Notes under the pieces: generated by a model
What the model was told of the DNA's origin: nothing
The model's input: the letters and a program-made list of their open reading frames with translations, nothing else
The model's database searches: none
Made by a program: the position numbers and the translations under genes
Part shown: piece by piece, positions 34,600 through 44,143 of the stretch
How positions within the stretch are numbered: position 1 is the stretch's first letter
Layout: every line of letters starts with the position of its first letter
Origin: Deltaproteobacteria bacterium HGW-Deltaproteobacteria-8
GTDB taxonomy: Bacteria > Desulfobacterota > Desulfovibrionia > Desulfovibrionales > Desulfovibrionaceae
Length of the DNA stretch: 64,000 bases
Assembly: GCA_002840405.1 (NCBI GenBank)
Contig: PHAR01000006.1
Span: forward strand, 62,001-126,000
Direction: 5' to 3'

Positions 34600-34878
34600 G
34601 CCCCCTCCTATCAAGAACCCTGCCAACTGGCCCGAAAGTACAACTGACTGAAATTGCATTGAATGTTATATTGAGGGCGGGACAGCAGCGCGGTATTCCT
34701 ATGTAGTAGGAGCTGGCGCGCAGGAGTTTCCGGGATCCCAGGTCTCGGCAGTGGCAAATCGGAAGGTGTGAGGGCGGAAGGCGAAGTCGGCGGTGGGGGG
34801 GGAAAGCGGACGGGCGGGGCGCGGCCGGGTGTTCCGGTCACGCCCCGCTCGGCTGGCGGAGACTGGGGAAAAGGCGTG

Positions 34879-36156
34879 CTACGCGAGCGTGATCTTCTCC
34901 AGCCCCTTCATGTACGGCCGCAGGGCCTCGGGCAGGACCACGGAGCCGTCGGCCTGCTGGCCGTTTTCCAGCACGGCCACCAGCGCCCGGCCCACGGCCA
35001 GGGCCGAGCCGTTGAGCGTGTGGAGGTGCTCGGACTTCTTCGCGCCCTTGGCCTTGAAGCGGATGTTTGCGCGCCGGGCCTGGAAGTCCAGGAAGTTGGA
35101 GCAGCTGGAGATCTCCCGGTACTTGTTCTGGCCCGGCAGCCAGACCTCGATGTCGTAGGTCTTGGCCGAGGAAAAGCCCAGGTCGCCGCCGCAAAGCGCG
35201 ATGACGCGGTAGTGCAGGCCCAGGCGGCGCAGAATCTCCTCGGCGTGGCCGGTCAAGAGCTCCAGGTCGGCCATGGACTTTTCGGGGTGGCTGAAGCGCA
35301 CCAGCTCGACCTTGTGGAACTGGTGCTGGCGGATGAGGCCCTTGGTGTCCTTGCCGTAGCTCCCGGCCTCGGACCGGAAGCAGGGGGTCAGCGCGCAGTA
35401 GCCCAGGGGCAGCTGGTCTTCCTCCAAGACTTCGCCGGAGTGCAGGTTGGTCACCGGCACCTCGGCTGTGGGGATGAGGTAGTATTCCTGGCCCTCGATC
35501 TTGAACAGGTCCTCGGCGAACTTGGGCAGCTGGCCCGTGCCGGTCATGGCCTGCTTGTTGACCATGAAGGGGGTGAGCACCTCGGTGTAGCCGTGCTCGG
35601 CCGCGATATCGAGCATGAAAGCGCCCAGCGCCCGCTCCAGCTTGGCCGCCCAGCCGAAGCTGACGCAGAAGCGCGAGCCGGTGATTTTCCCCGCGCGCTC
35701 GAAGTCCAGGCCGCCCAGGGCCTGGCCCAGCTCCCAGTGTTCCTTGGGCTGGAAATCCAACACGGGCTTCGCGCCCCAGGTGCGGATCACCGGGTTGTCA
35801 TTCTCGGTGCAGCCGCCAGGGGTGGACTCGTGGGGGATGTTTGGCACTTTGAGGAGCCAATCGGACTCTTGCTCTTCTATGACGGCCAGCTCGGCGTCCA
35901 GCTCCTTCACGCGCTCGCCCATCTTGGACATGGCGGCCATGAGCTCTGCCGCGTCCTGGCCCGCGCGCTTGAGCTTGGCCACCTCGGCCGAGCCCTGGTT
36001 GCGCTCGGCCTTGAGGGCCTCGGCTTCGCGGATAAGTGCGATGCGGGCCTCGTCCAGGCGGGCGAACTCGGCCACGTCGGGCTCGGTCTTGCAACGTTTC
36101 TTGAGGCCCTGGCTCACGGCGTCCAGGTTCTTCTGCACGAACTTCAGGTCAAGCAT
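34879..36156 (-). CDS. serS: Serine--tRNA ligase
   Basis: SerRS (425 residues) charges tRNA-Ser and tRNA-Sec. The N-terminal coiled-coil arm (~1-110) begins [21 protein letters not shown]. The class II core carries motif 2 ([28 protein letters not shown]) and [18 protein letters not shown]. Motif 3 is [17 protein letters not shown]. The length and all motifs are normal. GAGGAGA precedes the ATG. It appears to be a single-gene unit. The flanking gap (34600-34878) shows no other gene, and no T-box or other leader was seen. Confidence 0.98.
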   Translation of the reverse strand: MLDLKFVQKNLDAVSQGLKKRCKTEPDVAEFARLDEARIALIREAEALKAERNQGSAEVAKLKRAGQDAAELMAAMSKMGERVKELDAELAVIEEQESDWLLKVPNIPHESTPGGCTENDNPVIRTWGAKPVLDFQPKEHWELGQALGGLDFERAGKITGSRFCVSFGWAAKLERALGAFMLDIAAEHGYTEVLTPFMVNKQAMTGTGQLPKFAEDLFKIEGQEYYLIPTAEVPVTNLHSGEVLEEDQLPLGYCALTPCFRSEAGSYGKDTKGLIRQHQFHKVELVRFSHPEKSMADLELLTGHAEEILRRLGLHYRVIALCGGDLGFSSAKTYDIEVWLPGQNKYREISSCSNFLDFQARRANIRFKAKGAKKSEHLHTLNGSALAVGRALVAVLENGQQADGSVVLPEALRPYMKGLEKITLA

Positions 36157-36272
36157 GGTCGTCTCCTCGAAATATGGACGAACGGGAAGCTGTCCCCGTG
36201 TGGCGTCGGTGGATGCTCGGCCTGGGGTTTAGCGCGACTGTCGTCACTTGACAACCCTCGACCAGCCCCCCC

Positions 36273-36731
36273 CTACGGCTCGATGCCGTCCTCGCGGTTC
36301 TTGCGGCGGATGTGCAGCAGGTAGGCGGCCATGACGACCAGGCCCACAGGGGCGAAGTCCTGCTGCCACAGGAACCAGGCAGCGATGGGCGCGCCCAGGC
36401 CCAGGAAAACCAGCTGCCGCTTCTTGCGGCGGTCCAGGGGCCCCGCCAGCCAGGCGCACTCCAGGCCGATGAGCCGCTCCAGCCCGGGCAGGAAGCGCTT
36501 CATATCCGTGTGTTCCATGGGGGGCAGGGGCAGGTCCAGGCAGCCGGCCGCCAGCCCGATGGCGGCCAGGGCAAGCAGGGCCGGGCTGTGCAGCACGAGG
36601 CCAAAGGGCAGGATGCCCAGGCTGGCTGTCTGCAGGCACCAGTTCCAGGGCATGCGGCGGCGCAGGCGCAATTTCTGCGCGATGTTCTTGGCCCGCTCGC
36701 GCAGGCCGGAGGGGAAGTGGCCGGTATCCAT
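36273..36731 (-). CDS. Hypothetical membrane protein
   Basis: About 152 residues that I do not recognise. Hydrophobic stretches at ~36-50 and ~52-65 ([21 protein letters not shown]) and near ~110-140 ([29 protein letters not shown]) suggest three or four membrane helices. The N-terminus is basic, as in cytoplasmic anchors ([16 protein letters not shown]). The last residues are charged ([11 protein letters not shown]). The ATG at 36731 lies 66 bases from the divergent pncC start and has only a weak upstream GTGGG. The coding-frame base composition resembles its neighbours. Confidence 0.6.
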   Translation of the reverse strand: MDTGHFPSGLRERAKNIAQKLRLRRRMPWNWCLQTASLGILPFGLVLHSPALLALAAIGLAAGCLDLPLPPMEHTDMKRFLPGLERLIGLECAWLAGPLDRRKKRQLVFLGLGAPIAAWFLWQQDFAPVGLVVMAAYLLHIRRKNREDGIEP

Positions 36732-36797
36732 GACCCACAATTGCCACGCGCGGCCCCATCCTGTAAACAGCTGGAAACACGTGGCGGAGGTTCTGGC

Positions 36798-37343
36798 ATG
36801 AGAAAGGTGAATTTCCAGGGCCTGCTGGAGCAGGAGGGGCAGGAGCGGCTGGGCGCCATGGCTTCCGAGGCCGCGCGGCACGTGTCCGGCCAGGGCTGGC
36901 TTCTGGCCACGGCCGAGTCCTGCACCGGCGGGCTCTTGGCCCACACCCTGACCAACATGGACGGCAGCTCGGCCTGGTTCCACGGCGGGGTGGTCAGCTA
37001 CTCCAACGACCTCAAGACCGGGCTGCTTGGCGTGGATCCGGCGCTATTGGCTGAACACGGTGCCGTGAGCGAGGCCGTGGTGCTGGCCATGGCCCAGGGC
37101 GCGCTCAGGCTGCCGGGCATGCCCGAGGGGCGCGGCGTGGCCGTGGCCATTTCGGGCATCGCCGGCCCCACCGGCGGCACGCGGGAGAAGCCCGTGGGCA
37201 CGGTCTGGATGGCCTGGGCCTGGCCGGGCGGGGAGCGCGCCGAGAAGTTTCTGTTCCGGGGCTCGCGCACGGCGGTGAAGTCCCAGAGCGTGGCCGGGGC
37301 GCTGTTCGGCCTGTCCGCTTTTGTCAGACAGGGCGTCCGGTAG
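36798..37343 (+). CDS. pncC: CinA C-terminal-type nicotinamide-nucleotide amidase
   Basis: A 181-residue CinA_C domain protein, without the N-terminal MoaB-like COG1058 domain of full CinA. Such enzymes deamidate NMN to nicotinic acid mononucleotide in pyridine-nucleotide recycling. The family signatures are [17 protein letters not shown] (with the Ser-Cys-Thr-Gly-Gly active region), [37 protein letters not shown] and a closing helix. GGAGG 7 bases upstream fixes the ATG. It is 30 bases upstream of thpR, so the pair is likely co-transcribed. Confidence 0.9.
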   Translation: MRKVNFQGLLEQEGQERLGAMASEAARHVSGQGWLLATAESCTGGLLAHTLTNMDGSSAWFHGGVVSYSNDLKTGLLGVDPALLAEHGAVSEAVVLAMAQGALRLPGMPEGRGVAVAISGIAGPTGGTREKPVGTVWMAWAWPGGERAEKFLFRGSRTAVKSQSVAGALFGLSAFVRQGVR

Positions 37344-37373
37344 GGCGCCGGTCAGGACGCCGGGAAGGCTGTC

Positions 37374-37976
37374 ATGGCTGGCTTGCGCCGACCCCTTCGC
37401 TGCTTCATCGGGCTGCCCCTGCCGGAGAGCTGGCAGGCTGGTTTTGGGCGCGTCATCCAGCAGTTTTCCGGTGCCTTTGCCTCGCGCATCGTCTGGACCC
37501 GGCCCAGCAACGGGCATCTGACCCTGAAATTTCTTGGCAACGTGGCCGAGACGCAGCTCCCGGAGTTGACCCAGGCCCTGGCTGGCGTCGACTTTGCGCC
37601 CTTTGCCCTGGCCGTGGGCCGTGCGGGATTCTTTCCGCCAGCCGGGCGCGGCAGCCCCAGGGCGCTTTGGGCCGGGCTCACGCAGGGCGAGGCTTCGAGC
37701 GCCCGGCTGGCCGCCCGGATTGACAAGGCGCTCGTTCCCCTGGGCTTCGCGCCCGAGGCCCGGCCCTTCACCGCGCACCTGACCCTGGGCCGGGTGAAGG
37801 ACGCGGCAGCGGGCGACGACTGGGCGCTGGTGGAGCGCGCCGTGGCCGGGGAGTCCTGGCCCGTGGCCGTGGCCGGCTGCTTCGTGCTCTGGCAAAGCGT
37901 GCTCTTCGCCACCGGCCCGCAGTATTCCCGGCTGGCGGAATTTCCGGCCTGCCCGGACAGAGGCTTGGCCCCCTAG
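37374..37976 (+). CDS. thpR: RNA 2',3'-cyclic phosphodiesterase (2'-5' RNA ligase family)
   Basis: A 200-residue 2H phosphoesterase. The two catalytic H-x-T-x motifs are HLTLKFLG (near residue 45) and HLTLGRVK (near residue 138), and RCFIGLPLPESW is the typical first strand. It acts on 2',3'-cyclic phosphate RNA ends and ligates tRNA halves in vitro; its cellular role is not settled. GGAAGG sits before the ATG. It follows pncC closely, a pairing also common in other bacteria. Confidence 0.93.
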   Translation: MAGLRRPLRCFIGLPLPESWQAGFGRVIQQFSGAFASRIVWTRPSNGHLTLKFLGNVAETQLPELTQALAGVDFAPFALAVGRAGFFPPAGRGSPRALWAGLTQGEASSARLAARIDKALVPLGFAPEARPFTAHLTLGRVKDAAAGDDWALVERAVAGESWPVAVAGCFVLWQSVLFATGPQYSRLAEFPACPDRGLAP

Positions 37977-38369
37977 GACCTTGGAAATGGTGTTCAGACC
38001 GATGCTCTCCCAGTGAAATTCTGCTCTGCCTGAGCCCTTGCTTAAGGCCTCTTCACCTCCACCAGCAAATACTCCGGTGTTCATCAGCGGTACGAGGTAT
38101 CCGTGTTCCTGATAGACTCTTGAACGTTTTACTTAGTAAATACGTATGGATATTTTACGCAACAGGATACGGATTCCAAGAGCTCGTGTCTCCTCTCCTC
38201 TATGTCGCATTGTTGTTCACGCGTTGCGTCTGTGCAATCTGCATTGCAAGACTAATGTCTTGTGCAACTCTCGCCGATAATGCTATGTTAGCACCATATA
38301 TAAGCATATTGGCGGCGGCACTGAAGTGAGTGTGCCAGGGTTTATAAAAGACTACGTATGGGAGGCCAT
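37977..38369. other. AT-rich intergenic region before the chemoreceptor
   Basis: About 390 bases without a convincing gene. From ~38100 to 38345 the sequence is markedly AT-rich compared with both neighbours. It holds the sigma-28 promoter at 38253-38280, the short palindrome TTACTTAGTAA near 38130, and a poorly supported 69-codon reading frame (38120-38329) without a ribosome binding site. Confidence 0.6.
38253..38280 (+). promoter_or_regulatory. Sigma-28 (FliA) promoter of the chemoreceptor gene
   Basis: TAATGTCT (6 of 8 to TAAAGTTT) is followed after 12 bases by an exact GCCGATAA. The core is 90 bases upstream of the chemoreceptor start. A motility-regulon promoter is expected for this gene class. 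Confidence 0.75.
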
Positions 38370-40685
38370 ATGTTCAAGAAAAGCATCAGCAGCGTGCTCA
38401 TCGCATCCGTGACCCTAGCGGTCGTCCTGGCTGTGGGCGCCATTATCTTGTATGTCACCAGCTCTTCCAGCAGCATGACGCTGAAACTGCAGCAGCAGGG
38501 CATGAACCAGGTCTCCACGGCCACCCAGGCAGCCCTGGACGGCTACATGGGCAACACGAAGATGCTTGTGGAGACCCTGGCCGTGCAGAAGGCCATTCTG
38601 GAGGCCTTCGAGGGCGAACCCAAGCGGGCCAAAGAGCGTCTGCAGGATTACATCAAGGCTAACAAGGACTACTGGGCCATCTTTCTGTTCGACGCCAAGG
38701 GCACCATCATTGCCGGGTACAACGCCTTGGGGGCCGACATGACCGGCCAGAGCCGTGCTGACCGTGACTACGTCAAGGCTGTGGTCGGCGGGCAGGACCT
38801 GTTCGTGGGCAAGACCATCCTCAAGGCCAAGAGCGGCGAGGGCGACCTGTTCATCTTCGCCCTTGCCAAGGCCATCAAGGACAAGGACGGCAAGCTGCTG
38901 GGCGGCGTGGGCGCTTTCCCCAGGTGGGAGACCTTCACCAAGGCCTTCATCGATCCGCCGCGTTTCGGCGCGCGCGGCTACGGCTTCATGCTCGATGCCA
39001 AGGGGCGTATCATCGCCCACGCTATGGACAAGTCCCTGATGCTCCAGGACCTGAGTGAGCATGAATTCATCCGCAAGGCCCTGGAGCTGAAGAACGGCGC
39101 CATGTTTTATGACTGGAAGGGCGAAAAGAAGTTTCTCACCGTGTCCACGGACCCGGATACCGGCTGGGCCGTGTGCATGAGCGCATATTTTTCCGAAATG
39201 ACGGAAGTCTCGACCATGCAGCGCAATATCCTGCTTGGCATCGGCCTCGTGGCGGTTCTGCTCCTGGTGCTTGTCATCAGCCTCATCATCAAGCGCCTGG
39301 TGGTCCAGCCCATCACCGACATCGAGGCCTTCACCCACCGCATCGCCCAGGGAGACTTCAAAGCTGAGCTGCGCGCCGGGTTCAAGTTCGAGCTGGCCAG
39401 CCTGGCCGACAACATCCGCAGCATGGTGGCCGAGATAAAGAACAAGCTTGGCTTCAGCCAGGGCGTGCTCATGGGCATTCCCACCCCGTGCGGCATCGTG
39501 GGGCCGGACTTCAAGATGCTCTGGGCCAACCAGCAGGTCTGCGACCTGCTGGAGAAGAAGGGGCCGCCCTCGGACTTCATCGGCCAGCAGTCGGGCGAGT
39601 TCTACTGGGGCGACCCCAACCGCGAGACCATGTCCGACAAGGCCATCCGCGCCAACTCCGCGCAGTCGGGCAAGTCCATCTGGACCGGCAAGAGCGGCAG
39701 GGAGGTGCACGTGGATGTCTCCACCACGCCATTCTATGACCTGGACGGCGCGCCCCTTGGCTCCATCTCCTTCTGGTCGGACATCACCGAGATCATGGAG
39801 AACCAGAAGCGCATCGAGGGCCAGAACGAGAAGATCGCCCGCGCCGCAGAGGCCGCCACGGCCATCTCCGACCAGGTTGCTTCGGCCTCTGAGGAACTCT
39901 CGGCCCAGATCGAGCAGTCCAGCCGTGGCACCGAGGAGCAGCGCGCCCGCACCGGCGAGGCCGCCACGGCCATGGAGGAGATGAACGCCACGGTCATGGA
40001 GGTGGCCAAGAGCGCCTCCGGCGCGGCGGAAATGGCCGAGCAGGCCAAGAAAAAGGCCCAGGAGGGCGCGCAGCTCGTGGACGATGTCGTGTCCAACATC
40101 AACCAGATCAACACCCGGGCCGAGGCCCTGAAGGTGGACATGGGCGAGTTGGGCAAGCAGGCCGAGGGCATCGGGGCCATCATGAACGTCATCTCCGACA
40201 TCGCCGACCAGACCAACCTCCTGGCGCTGAACGCGGCCATCGAGGCGGCGCGCGCGGGTGACGCCGGGCGCGGCTTCGCCGTTGTGGCCGACGAGGTGCG
40301 CAAGCTGGCCGAGAAGACCATGACCGCCACCAACGAGGTGGGCGCGTACATCAAGGCCGTGCAGGACAGCGCGAAAAAGAACATAGAGGGCACCGAGGCC
40401 ACCACCAGGGCCATCGTGGCCAGTACCACCACGGCGGGCAAGTCCGGCGAGGCCCTGCGTGAGATCGTGGGCATGGTGGACCGCACGGCGGACCAGGTGC
40501 GCTCCATCGCCACGGCCTCGGAGGAGCAGTCCGCCGCCAGCGAGGAGATCAGCCACACCACCGAGGACATCAACCGCATTGCCGCCGAGACCGCCCAGGC
40601 CATGAACGAATCGGCTGCGGCCGTGTCCGACCTGTCGCGCCTGGCCCAGGAGCTCAAGCGCATCATCAGCAACATGCAGAACTAG
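38370..40685 (+). CDS. Methyl-accepting chemotaxis protein with Cache sensor, HAMP and PAS
   Basis: A 771-residue transmembrane chemoreceptor. TM1 (~8-27), a periplasmic Cache region (~30-275, with [26 protein letters not shown]), and TM2 (~285-308) lead into HAMP ([24 protein letters not shown]). A cytoplasmic PAS domain (~365-480) follows, and then a long signalling hairpin with [44 protein letters not shown] 4 bases upstream selects the ATG at 38370 over the one at 38358. It is likely under FliA control (promoter at 38253). No CheR-docking pentapeptide is seen at the end (ISNMQN). The ligand is unknown; its PAS resembles that of the 12.2 kb receptor ([13 protein letters not shown] versus [13 protein letters not shown]). 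Confidence 0.95.
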   Translation: MFKKSISSVLIASVTLAVVLAVGAIILYVTSSSSSMTLKLQQQGMNQVSTATQAALDGYMGNTKMLVETLAVQKAILEAFEGEPKRAKERLQDYIKANKDYWAIFLFDAKGTIIAGYNALGADMTGQSRADRDYVKAVVGGQDLFVGKTILKAKSGEGDLFIFALAKAIKDKDGKLLGGVGAFPRWETFTKAFIDPPRFGARGYGFMLDAKGRIIAHAMDKSLMLQDLSEHEFIRKALELKNGAMFYDWKGEKKFLTVSTDPDTGWAVCMSAYFSEMTEVSTMQRNILLGIGLVAVLLLVLVISLIIKRLVVQPITDIEAFTHRIAQGDFKAELRAGFKFELASLADNIRSMVAEIKNKLGFSQGVLMGIPTPCGIVGPDFKMLWANQQVCDLLEKKGPPSDFIGQQSGEFYWGDPNRETMSDKAIRANSAQSGKSIWTGKSGREVHVDVSTTPFYDLDGAPLGSISFWSDITEIMENQKRIEGQNEKIARAAEAATAISDQVASASEELSAQIEQSSRGTEEQRARTGEAATAMEEMNATVMEVAKSASGAAEMAEQAKKKAQEGAQLVDDVVSNINQINTRAEALKVDMGELGKQAEGIGAIMNVISDIADQTNLLALNAAIEAARAGDAGRGFAVVADEVRKLAEKTMTATNEVGAYIKAVQDSAKKNIEGTEATTRAIVASTTTAGKSGEALREIVGMVDRTADQVRSIATASEEQSAASEEISHTTEDINRIAAETAQAMNESAAAVSDLSRLAQELKRIISNMQN

Positions 40686-40712
40686 CCGCCGCCCCGCACA
40701 GGGGCTGGCGCA

Positions 40713-40757
40713 AAAAATGACACGGGGCAGGAAGCGATTCCTGCCCCGTATCATTTT
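40713..40757. terminator. Bidirectional terminator after the chemoreceptor gene
   Basis: ACGGGGCAGGAA-GCGA-TTCCTGCCCCGT, a perfect 12-bp stem, is extended by AAAATGA/TCATTTT arms across one mismatch. U-runs are available on both strands between convergent genes. Confidence 0.9.
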
Positions 40758-40781
40758 AGGGGTTGAGGTTTGCGGCGGGGC

Positions 40782-41279
40782 CTACGAGAAGTAGTCCCCA
40801 CGGTTGAACTTGATGCGTTCCGTCACCGCCATGACCTCCAGTTCCTTCACCACGCCTTGCAGGGCCGGGTGCTGTTCTGCAAGGTTCGGGTTCTCGCCCT
40901 TGATCTGCTGCACGGTCCCGTCGATGTCCTCGAGAACGCCATAGGCCTTCTTGAGATCCACCGCGCCGGACCCGTCTTGCAGGTTCTGGGCGTACTGGTC
41001 CCACTTGTCGAGCAGGTTTTCCACCTTTTCCATGATCGCATTCTCCGCCGTGGTTGCCGGGGCCACAGACTCGACATTGCTGACGCCCATAAGGGCGCTC
41101 AGGGTGCCGAGCCCGCCCGGCGGGGGCAGGGGTGCGCTGGTCTTGGTGGTCTGCGTGCCCGACTTGGTGACTTCCTGGTTCAGGAGATCGCCAAAAGCGG
41201 TGCTGGGCGGCTTGACCCTGTTCGTCTGCGGCGTGCTGTCCGGACGAACTCCTTCCAATTGGTCAGGATGGATCTTCAT
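40782..41279 (-). CDS. Uncharacterised small protein
   Basis: 165 residues, no recognised domain. The N-terminal half is Pro/Ser/Thr-rich and looks disordered (RPDSTPQTNRVKPPSTAFGDLL, APLPPPGG). Residues ~78-150 are predicted helical, with coiled-coil-like spacing (IMEKVENLLDKWDQYAQNLQDG, KKAYGVLEDIDGTVQQIKG). No signal peptide or membrane helix. GAGGAG precedes the ATG by 7 bases. The opening MKIHPDQLEG...FGDLLNQEV resembles the disordered starts of flagellar export substrates, and it sits beside a FliA-type chemoreceptor gene, so a motility link is plausible but unproven. It is convergent with the chemoreceptor across a shared terminator. Confidence 0.8.
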   Translation of the reverse strand: MKIHPDQLEGVRPDSTPQTNRVKPPSTAFGDLLNQEVTKSGTQTTKTSAPLPPPGGLGTLSALMGVSNVESVAPATTAENAIMEKVENLLDKWDQYAQNLQDGSGAVDLKKAYGVLEDIDGTVQQIKGENPNLAEQHPALQGVVKELEVMAVTERIKFNRGDYFS

Positions 41280-41609
41280 GGTTGCTCCTCATCCTGTGGT
41301 TTCTCTCTATCGTGCAGAGACCATGCCAACCAGGCGTGCATATAACATTCTGTTATCATAGTTGATTTAAGCAACAGCCCAGGGGGAAAATCTTGCCTGT
41401 CTCCGGCCCGGGGCGGATTATTGCCCCGCCTCTCGGATATCCCATGGCCGTGGGCTTGTCCATCGGGCCGGGGAACGTCACCGTTCAAGTGCCTATTCGG
41501 CGTGTTTTATCCTTGCGTTAATGGACGCCGGTGATTATTTTCACATTGTTTCCCTCATTCCCCTTTTCACCGAAGGGGCAACCGAAGACGATTCCTGAGG
41601 AGGAGAGCC
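41280..41609. other. Intergenic region between divergent small gene and universal stress gene
   Basis: 330 bases without a gene. It holds the inverted repeat ATAACA-TTC-TGTTAT (41342-41356) in an AT-rich patch upstream of the minus-strand gene, a possible operator, and the small hairpin CCCCTT-TTCACCG-AAGGGG near 41562-41580 in the leader of the plus-strand gene. No confident promoter was assigned. Confidence 0.5.
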
Positions 41610-42053
41610 ATGGTCCAGATCAAGAAGATCCTTTGTGCAGTGGATTTTTCCGAGCACAGCCCGGCAGTGGCCGAGTACGCCCGGATCATGGCCCAGGGAC
41701 TAGGGGCCAGCATCGACTGCCTGTATGTCGCGCCTTCGCTCAGCCAGTACGTTGGGTTCCACGTGCCGCCAAGCTCCATTGAAAACTTCGTGGGCGAGAT
41801 CGTCACCGGGGCCGAGGCCACCATGGGCGCCTTTCTGAACGAGAACTTCCAGGGCGTGCAGGCCGTGGGGCATGTGGTCACCGGCTACGCGGCCGAGGAG
41901 ATCTTCGGCATGGCCCTCAAGGAGAACGTGGACCTCATCATCATGGGCACGCACGGCCGCAAGGGCATCGACCGCATCCTGTTCGGCTCCGTGGCCGAGA
42001 AGGTCGTCAAGGGCGCCCGCTGCCCGGTGCTGACCATCAGACCGTCCAAGTAG
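41610..42053 (+). CDS. Universal stress protein (UspA family)
   Basis: A 147-residue single-domain cytoplasmic USP. It starts VQIKKILCAVDFSEHSPAVAEYA with the conserved first-strand Asp. It ends with the ATP-binding signature IIMGTHGRKGIDRILFGSVAEKVVKGARCPVLTIRP (Gly-x2-Gly-x9-Gly-Ser), so it is probably a nucleotide-binding type. GAGGAGGAGA before the ATG is a strong ribosome binding site. It appears monocistronic. Its specific role is unknown. Confidence 0.93.
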   Translation: MVQIKKILCAVDFSEHSPAVAEYARIMAQGLGASIDCLYVAPSLSQYVGFHVPPSSIENFVGEIVTGAEATMGAFLNENFQGVQAVGHVVTGYAAEEIFGMALKENVDLIIMGTHGRKGIDRILFGSVAEKVVKGARCPVLTIRPSK

Positions 42054-42077
42054 ACTGCCGGGCGCAGCACAGGGCGG

Positions 42078-42117
42078 CCGATCACGTCGCCGACCGATCA
42101 CGTAGGCGGCCGATCAC
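42078..42117. repeat. Three CCGATCAC direct repeats at 16-base spacing
   Basis: CCGATCAC occurs at 42078, 42094 and 42110, so the copies start exactly 16 bases apart; the first two extend to CCGATCACGT. They lie just after the universal stress gene and about 135 bases before hisC. They may be an iterated regulator site or a small repeat expansion. Confidence 0.7.
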
Positions 42118-42250
42118 CTGGGTTGTTGGGCATGCTGTCAGTTGCGCCAGGCCTGAAGTAGAGCTATAGGCATGGCATATGCCGGACCATAGGGGGCGAC
42201 CAAGGGTTGTCCTCTATGATTTTGCGTCCAGTTCAAGAGAGGGGTGTGCC

Positions 42251-43351
42251 ATGCCTAGCCAGCGAGTTCGGCCGGAGATTCTCACGTTCACGCCGTATGT
42301 TCCCGGCCTGTCCATAGACGAAATCAAGGACAGGTACGGCCTGTCCACGGTCATCAAGCTGGCCAGCAATGAGAACCCGCTTGGCACCTCGCCCGTGGTG
42401 CAGCAGGTATTGTCACACGCCGTGGACCAGGTTTTCCGCTACCCCCAGAACCATAGCCCGCGCTTGTGCCAGGCCATCGCCAAGTCCATGGGCGTGCCTG
42501 CGGAGATGGTGGTGGCGGGCAACGGCTCGGACGAGATCATCGACCTGCTCATGCGCGTGGTGGCCCGGCCTGGGCTGGATAACGTGGTCTGCTACGAGCA
42601 CTCCTTCAGCATGTACTCCATGATGGCGCATCTGTGCGGGGTGCAGTACCGCGAGGTGCCGCGCGGCGAGGAGTTCCGCCTGCCGCTGGAGTCCCTGGCC
42701 GAGGCCGTGGACCACAACACCGCGCTCGTCTTCGTCACCAGCCCGGACAACCCCACGGGCCTGGCCGCGCGCTCCGAGGAGCTTCAAGTCCTCTCCGGCG
42801 TGCTGCCCCGGGGCGCGCTTCTGGTGGTGGACGAGGCCTACATCGATTTCTCCTGGCCGCCGGAAGAGTATTCCATGGTGAACCTCGCGGCGGAGCTGGG
42901 CAACGTCGTGGTCCTGCGCACCTTTTCCAAGGCCTACGGCCTGGCCGGGCTGCGCCTGGGCTACGGGGTCATGCCCCAGTGGCTGGCCGACAACCTGCGC
43001 CGCGCCCGGCCGCCCTTCACCGTGAACCTCCTGGCCGAGGAGGCGGGCATCGCCGCCCTGGACGACGACGCCTTCTACAGCGCCACCCTGGAGGTCGTCT
43101 TCAAGGGCCGCGAGCTTTTGCTCAAGCGCCTGCCCGAGCTTGGGTGCGCGGTCTGGCCCTCCCAGGCCAACTTCGTCATGTTCCGCCCGCCGCTTCCGGC
43201 AGGCCTGGTCTGCGAGGAGCTTTTAAAGCGCGGCATCATCGTGCGCCACCTGAAAAGCTTCGGCCTGCCCGCCAATATCCGCGTCAACGTGGGCACAGGC
43301 CCGGAAACCGAGGCCTTTCTCAAGGCCCTGGAGGAGATCCTGAATGCCTAG
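42251..43351 (+). CDS. hisC: Histidinol-phosphate aminotransferase
   Basis: A PLP enzyme (366 residues) converting imidazole-acetol phosphate to histidinol phosphate, step 7 of histidine synthesis. Class I/II aminotransferase marks are clear: KLASNENPLGTSP, the PDNPTG block, DEAYIDF, and the PLP-lysine motif FSKAYGLAGLRLGYG. The ATG at 42251 has GAGAGGGG upstream, so the longer frame from 42179 is not used. Its stop overlaps the cmk start by 8 bases (ATGCCTAG), and the two are surely co-translated. No other histidine genes are in the window. Confidence 0.94.
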   Translation: MPSQRVRPEILTFTPYVPGLSIDEIKDRYGLSTVIKLASNENPLGTSPVVQQVLSHAVDQVFRYPQNHSPRLCQAIAKSMGVPAEMVVAGNGSDEIIDLLMRVVARPGLDNVVCYEHSFSMYSMMAHLCGVQYREVPRGEEFRLPLESLAEAVDHNTALVFVTSPDNPTGLAARSEELQVLSGVLPRGALLVVDEAYIDFSWPPEEYSMVNLAAELGNVVVLRTFSKAYGLAGLRLGYGVMPQWLADNLRRARPPFTVNLLAEEAGIAALDDDAFYSATLEVVFKGRELLLKRLPELGCAVWPSQANFVMFRPPLPAGLVCEELLKRGIIVRHLKSFGLPANIRVNVGTGPETEAFLKALEEILNA

Positions 43352-44042
43352 CGCCCGTCGCACCGCCACCCCTCCCGCCGTCCCGCTCATCATCACCCTG
43401 GACGGACCAGCCGGGGTGGGCAAAAGCTCCATCGCCGCGCGGCTGGCCGGGGAGCTGGGCGTCGCCTTCCTGGACACCGGGGCCATGTTCCGCGCCGCAG
43501 CCTTCACCCTGGGCGAAGGCGCCTGGGACTGGACCCAGGGCATCCTGCAGCAGAAGCTGGGCGATTTCGAGTTCACCCTGCGCGGCAGCGGCAAGGACAC
43601 CGTGCTTTTGCTGAACGGACAGCCCCTGCCCGAGGACATCCGCTCCGAGCAGACCGGCTTGTGGGCCTCGCAGCTGGCCGTGGTGCCCTCGGTGCGCGCG
43701 TACATGAAGATGGCCCAGATCTTTCTTGGCCAGACCACCTCGCTGGTGGCCGAGGGCCGCGACATGGGCTCCGTGGTCTTCCCCGGCGCGCAGTTCAAGT
43801 TCTTCCTCGACGCCGATCCGGAGGAGCGCGCGCGCAGGCGCTGCCGCCAGCTGGAAGCCCAGGGCAAGCCCGCCGACCTGAGCGCCATCCTGACCAGCAT
43901 CAACCAGCGCGACCACCAGGACCGCAACCGCAGCATCGCGCCCATGAAGCCCGCCGAGGGCGCCGTGGTGGTCGATACCACCCACATCACGGAAAACGAG
44001 GTGCTGGAGAAGGTCCTGGCCGTGGTCTGCAGCAAGAGGTAG
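43344..44042 (+). CDS. cmk: Cytidylate kinase
   Basis: CMP/dCMP kinase (232 residues, normal length). P-loop GPAGVGKSS, the CMP-binding DTGAMFRAAAF, GRDMGSVVFPGAQFKFFLDADPEERARRR, and the lid region DHQDRNRSIAPMKPAEGAVVVDTT are in order. The N-terminus carries about 15 extra basic residues before the first strand. It overlaps hisC by 8 bases and ends at a strong terminator. The hisC-cmk pairing is known from related bacteria. Confidence 0.95.
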   Translation: MPSARRTATPPAVPLIITLDGPAGVGKSSIAARLAGELGVAFLDTGAMFRAAAFTLGEGAWDWTQGILQQKLGDFEFTLRGSGKDTVLLLNGQPLPEDIRSEQTGLWASQLAVVPSVRAYMKMAQIFLGQTTSLVAEGRDMGSVVFPGAQFKFFLDADPEERARRRCRQLEAQGKPADLSAILTSINQRDHQDRNRSIAPMKPAEGAVVVDTTHITENEVLEKVLAVVCSKR

Positions 44043-44071
44043 CGCCTCCCCATCTACAGGGCGACGTGAAG

Positions 44072-44127
44072 ACGCCCGCCCCGGCCACCCAATGGGTTTG
44101 GCCGGAGCGGGCGTTTCGCTTTTCTTG
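44072..44127 (+). terminator. Terminator of hisC-cmk
   Basis: A 15-bp stem with one mismatch (ACGCCCGCCCCGGCC against GGCCGGAGCGGGCGT) and a 13-base loop is followed by TTCGCTTTTCTTG. It lies between convergent cmk and cobT. Confidence 0.85.
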
Positions 44128-44143
44128 TCCGGGGCGGGCCGGA

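Noticed and set aside
34600-34621. A sigma-54-like TGGCAGG...TTGAT sequence before the PAS gene
   Set aside because: The essential GC at -12 is missing and the site would overlap the ribosome binding site.
38120-38329. A 69-codon reading frame in the AT-rich block
   Set aside because: No ribosome binding site, no homology recognised, and it overlaps the sigma-28 promoter.
34660-41356. A shared TATAACATTC decamer near 34663-34672 and at 41341-41350
   Set aside because: The two copies face opposite ways relative to their genes and lie in AT-rich stretches, where chance sharing of 10 bases is likely.
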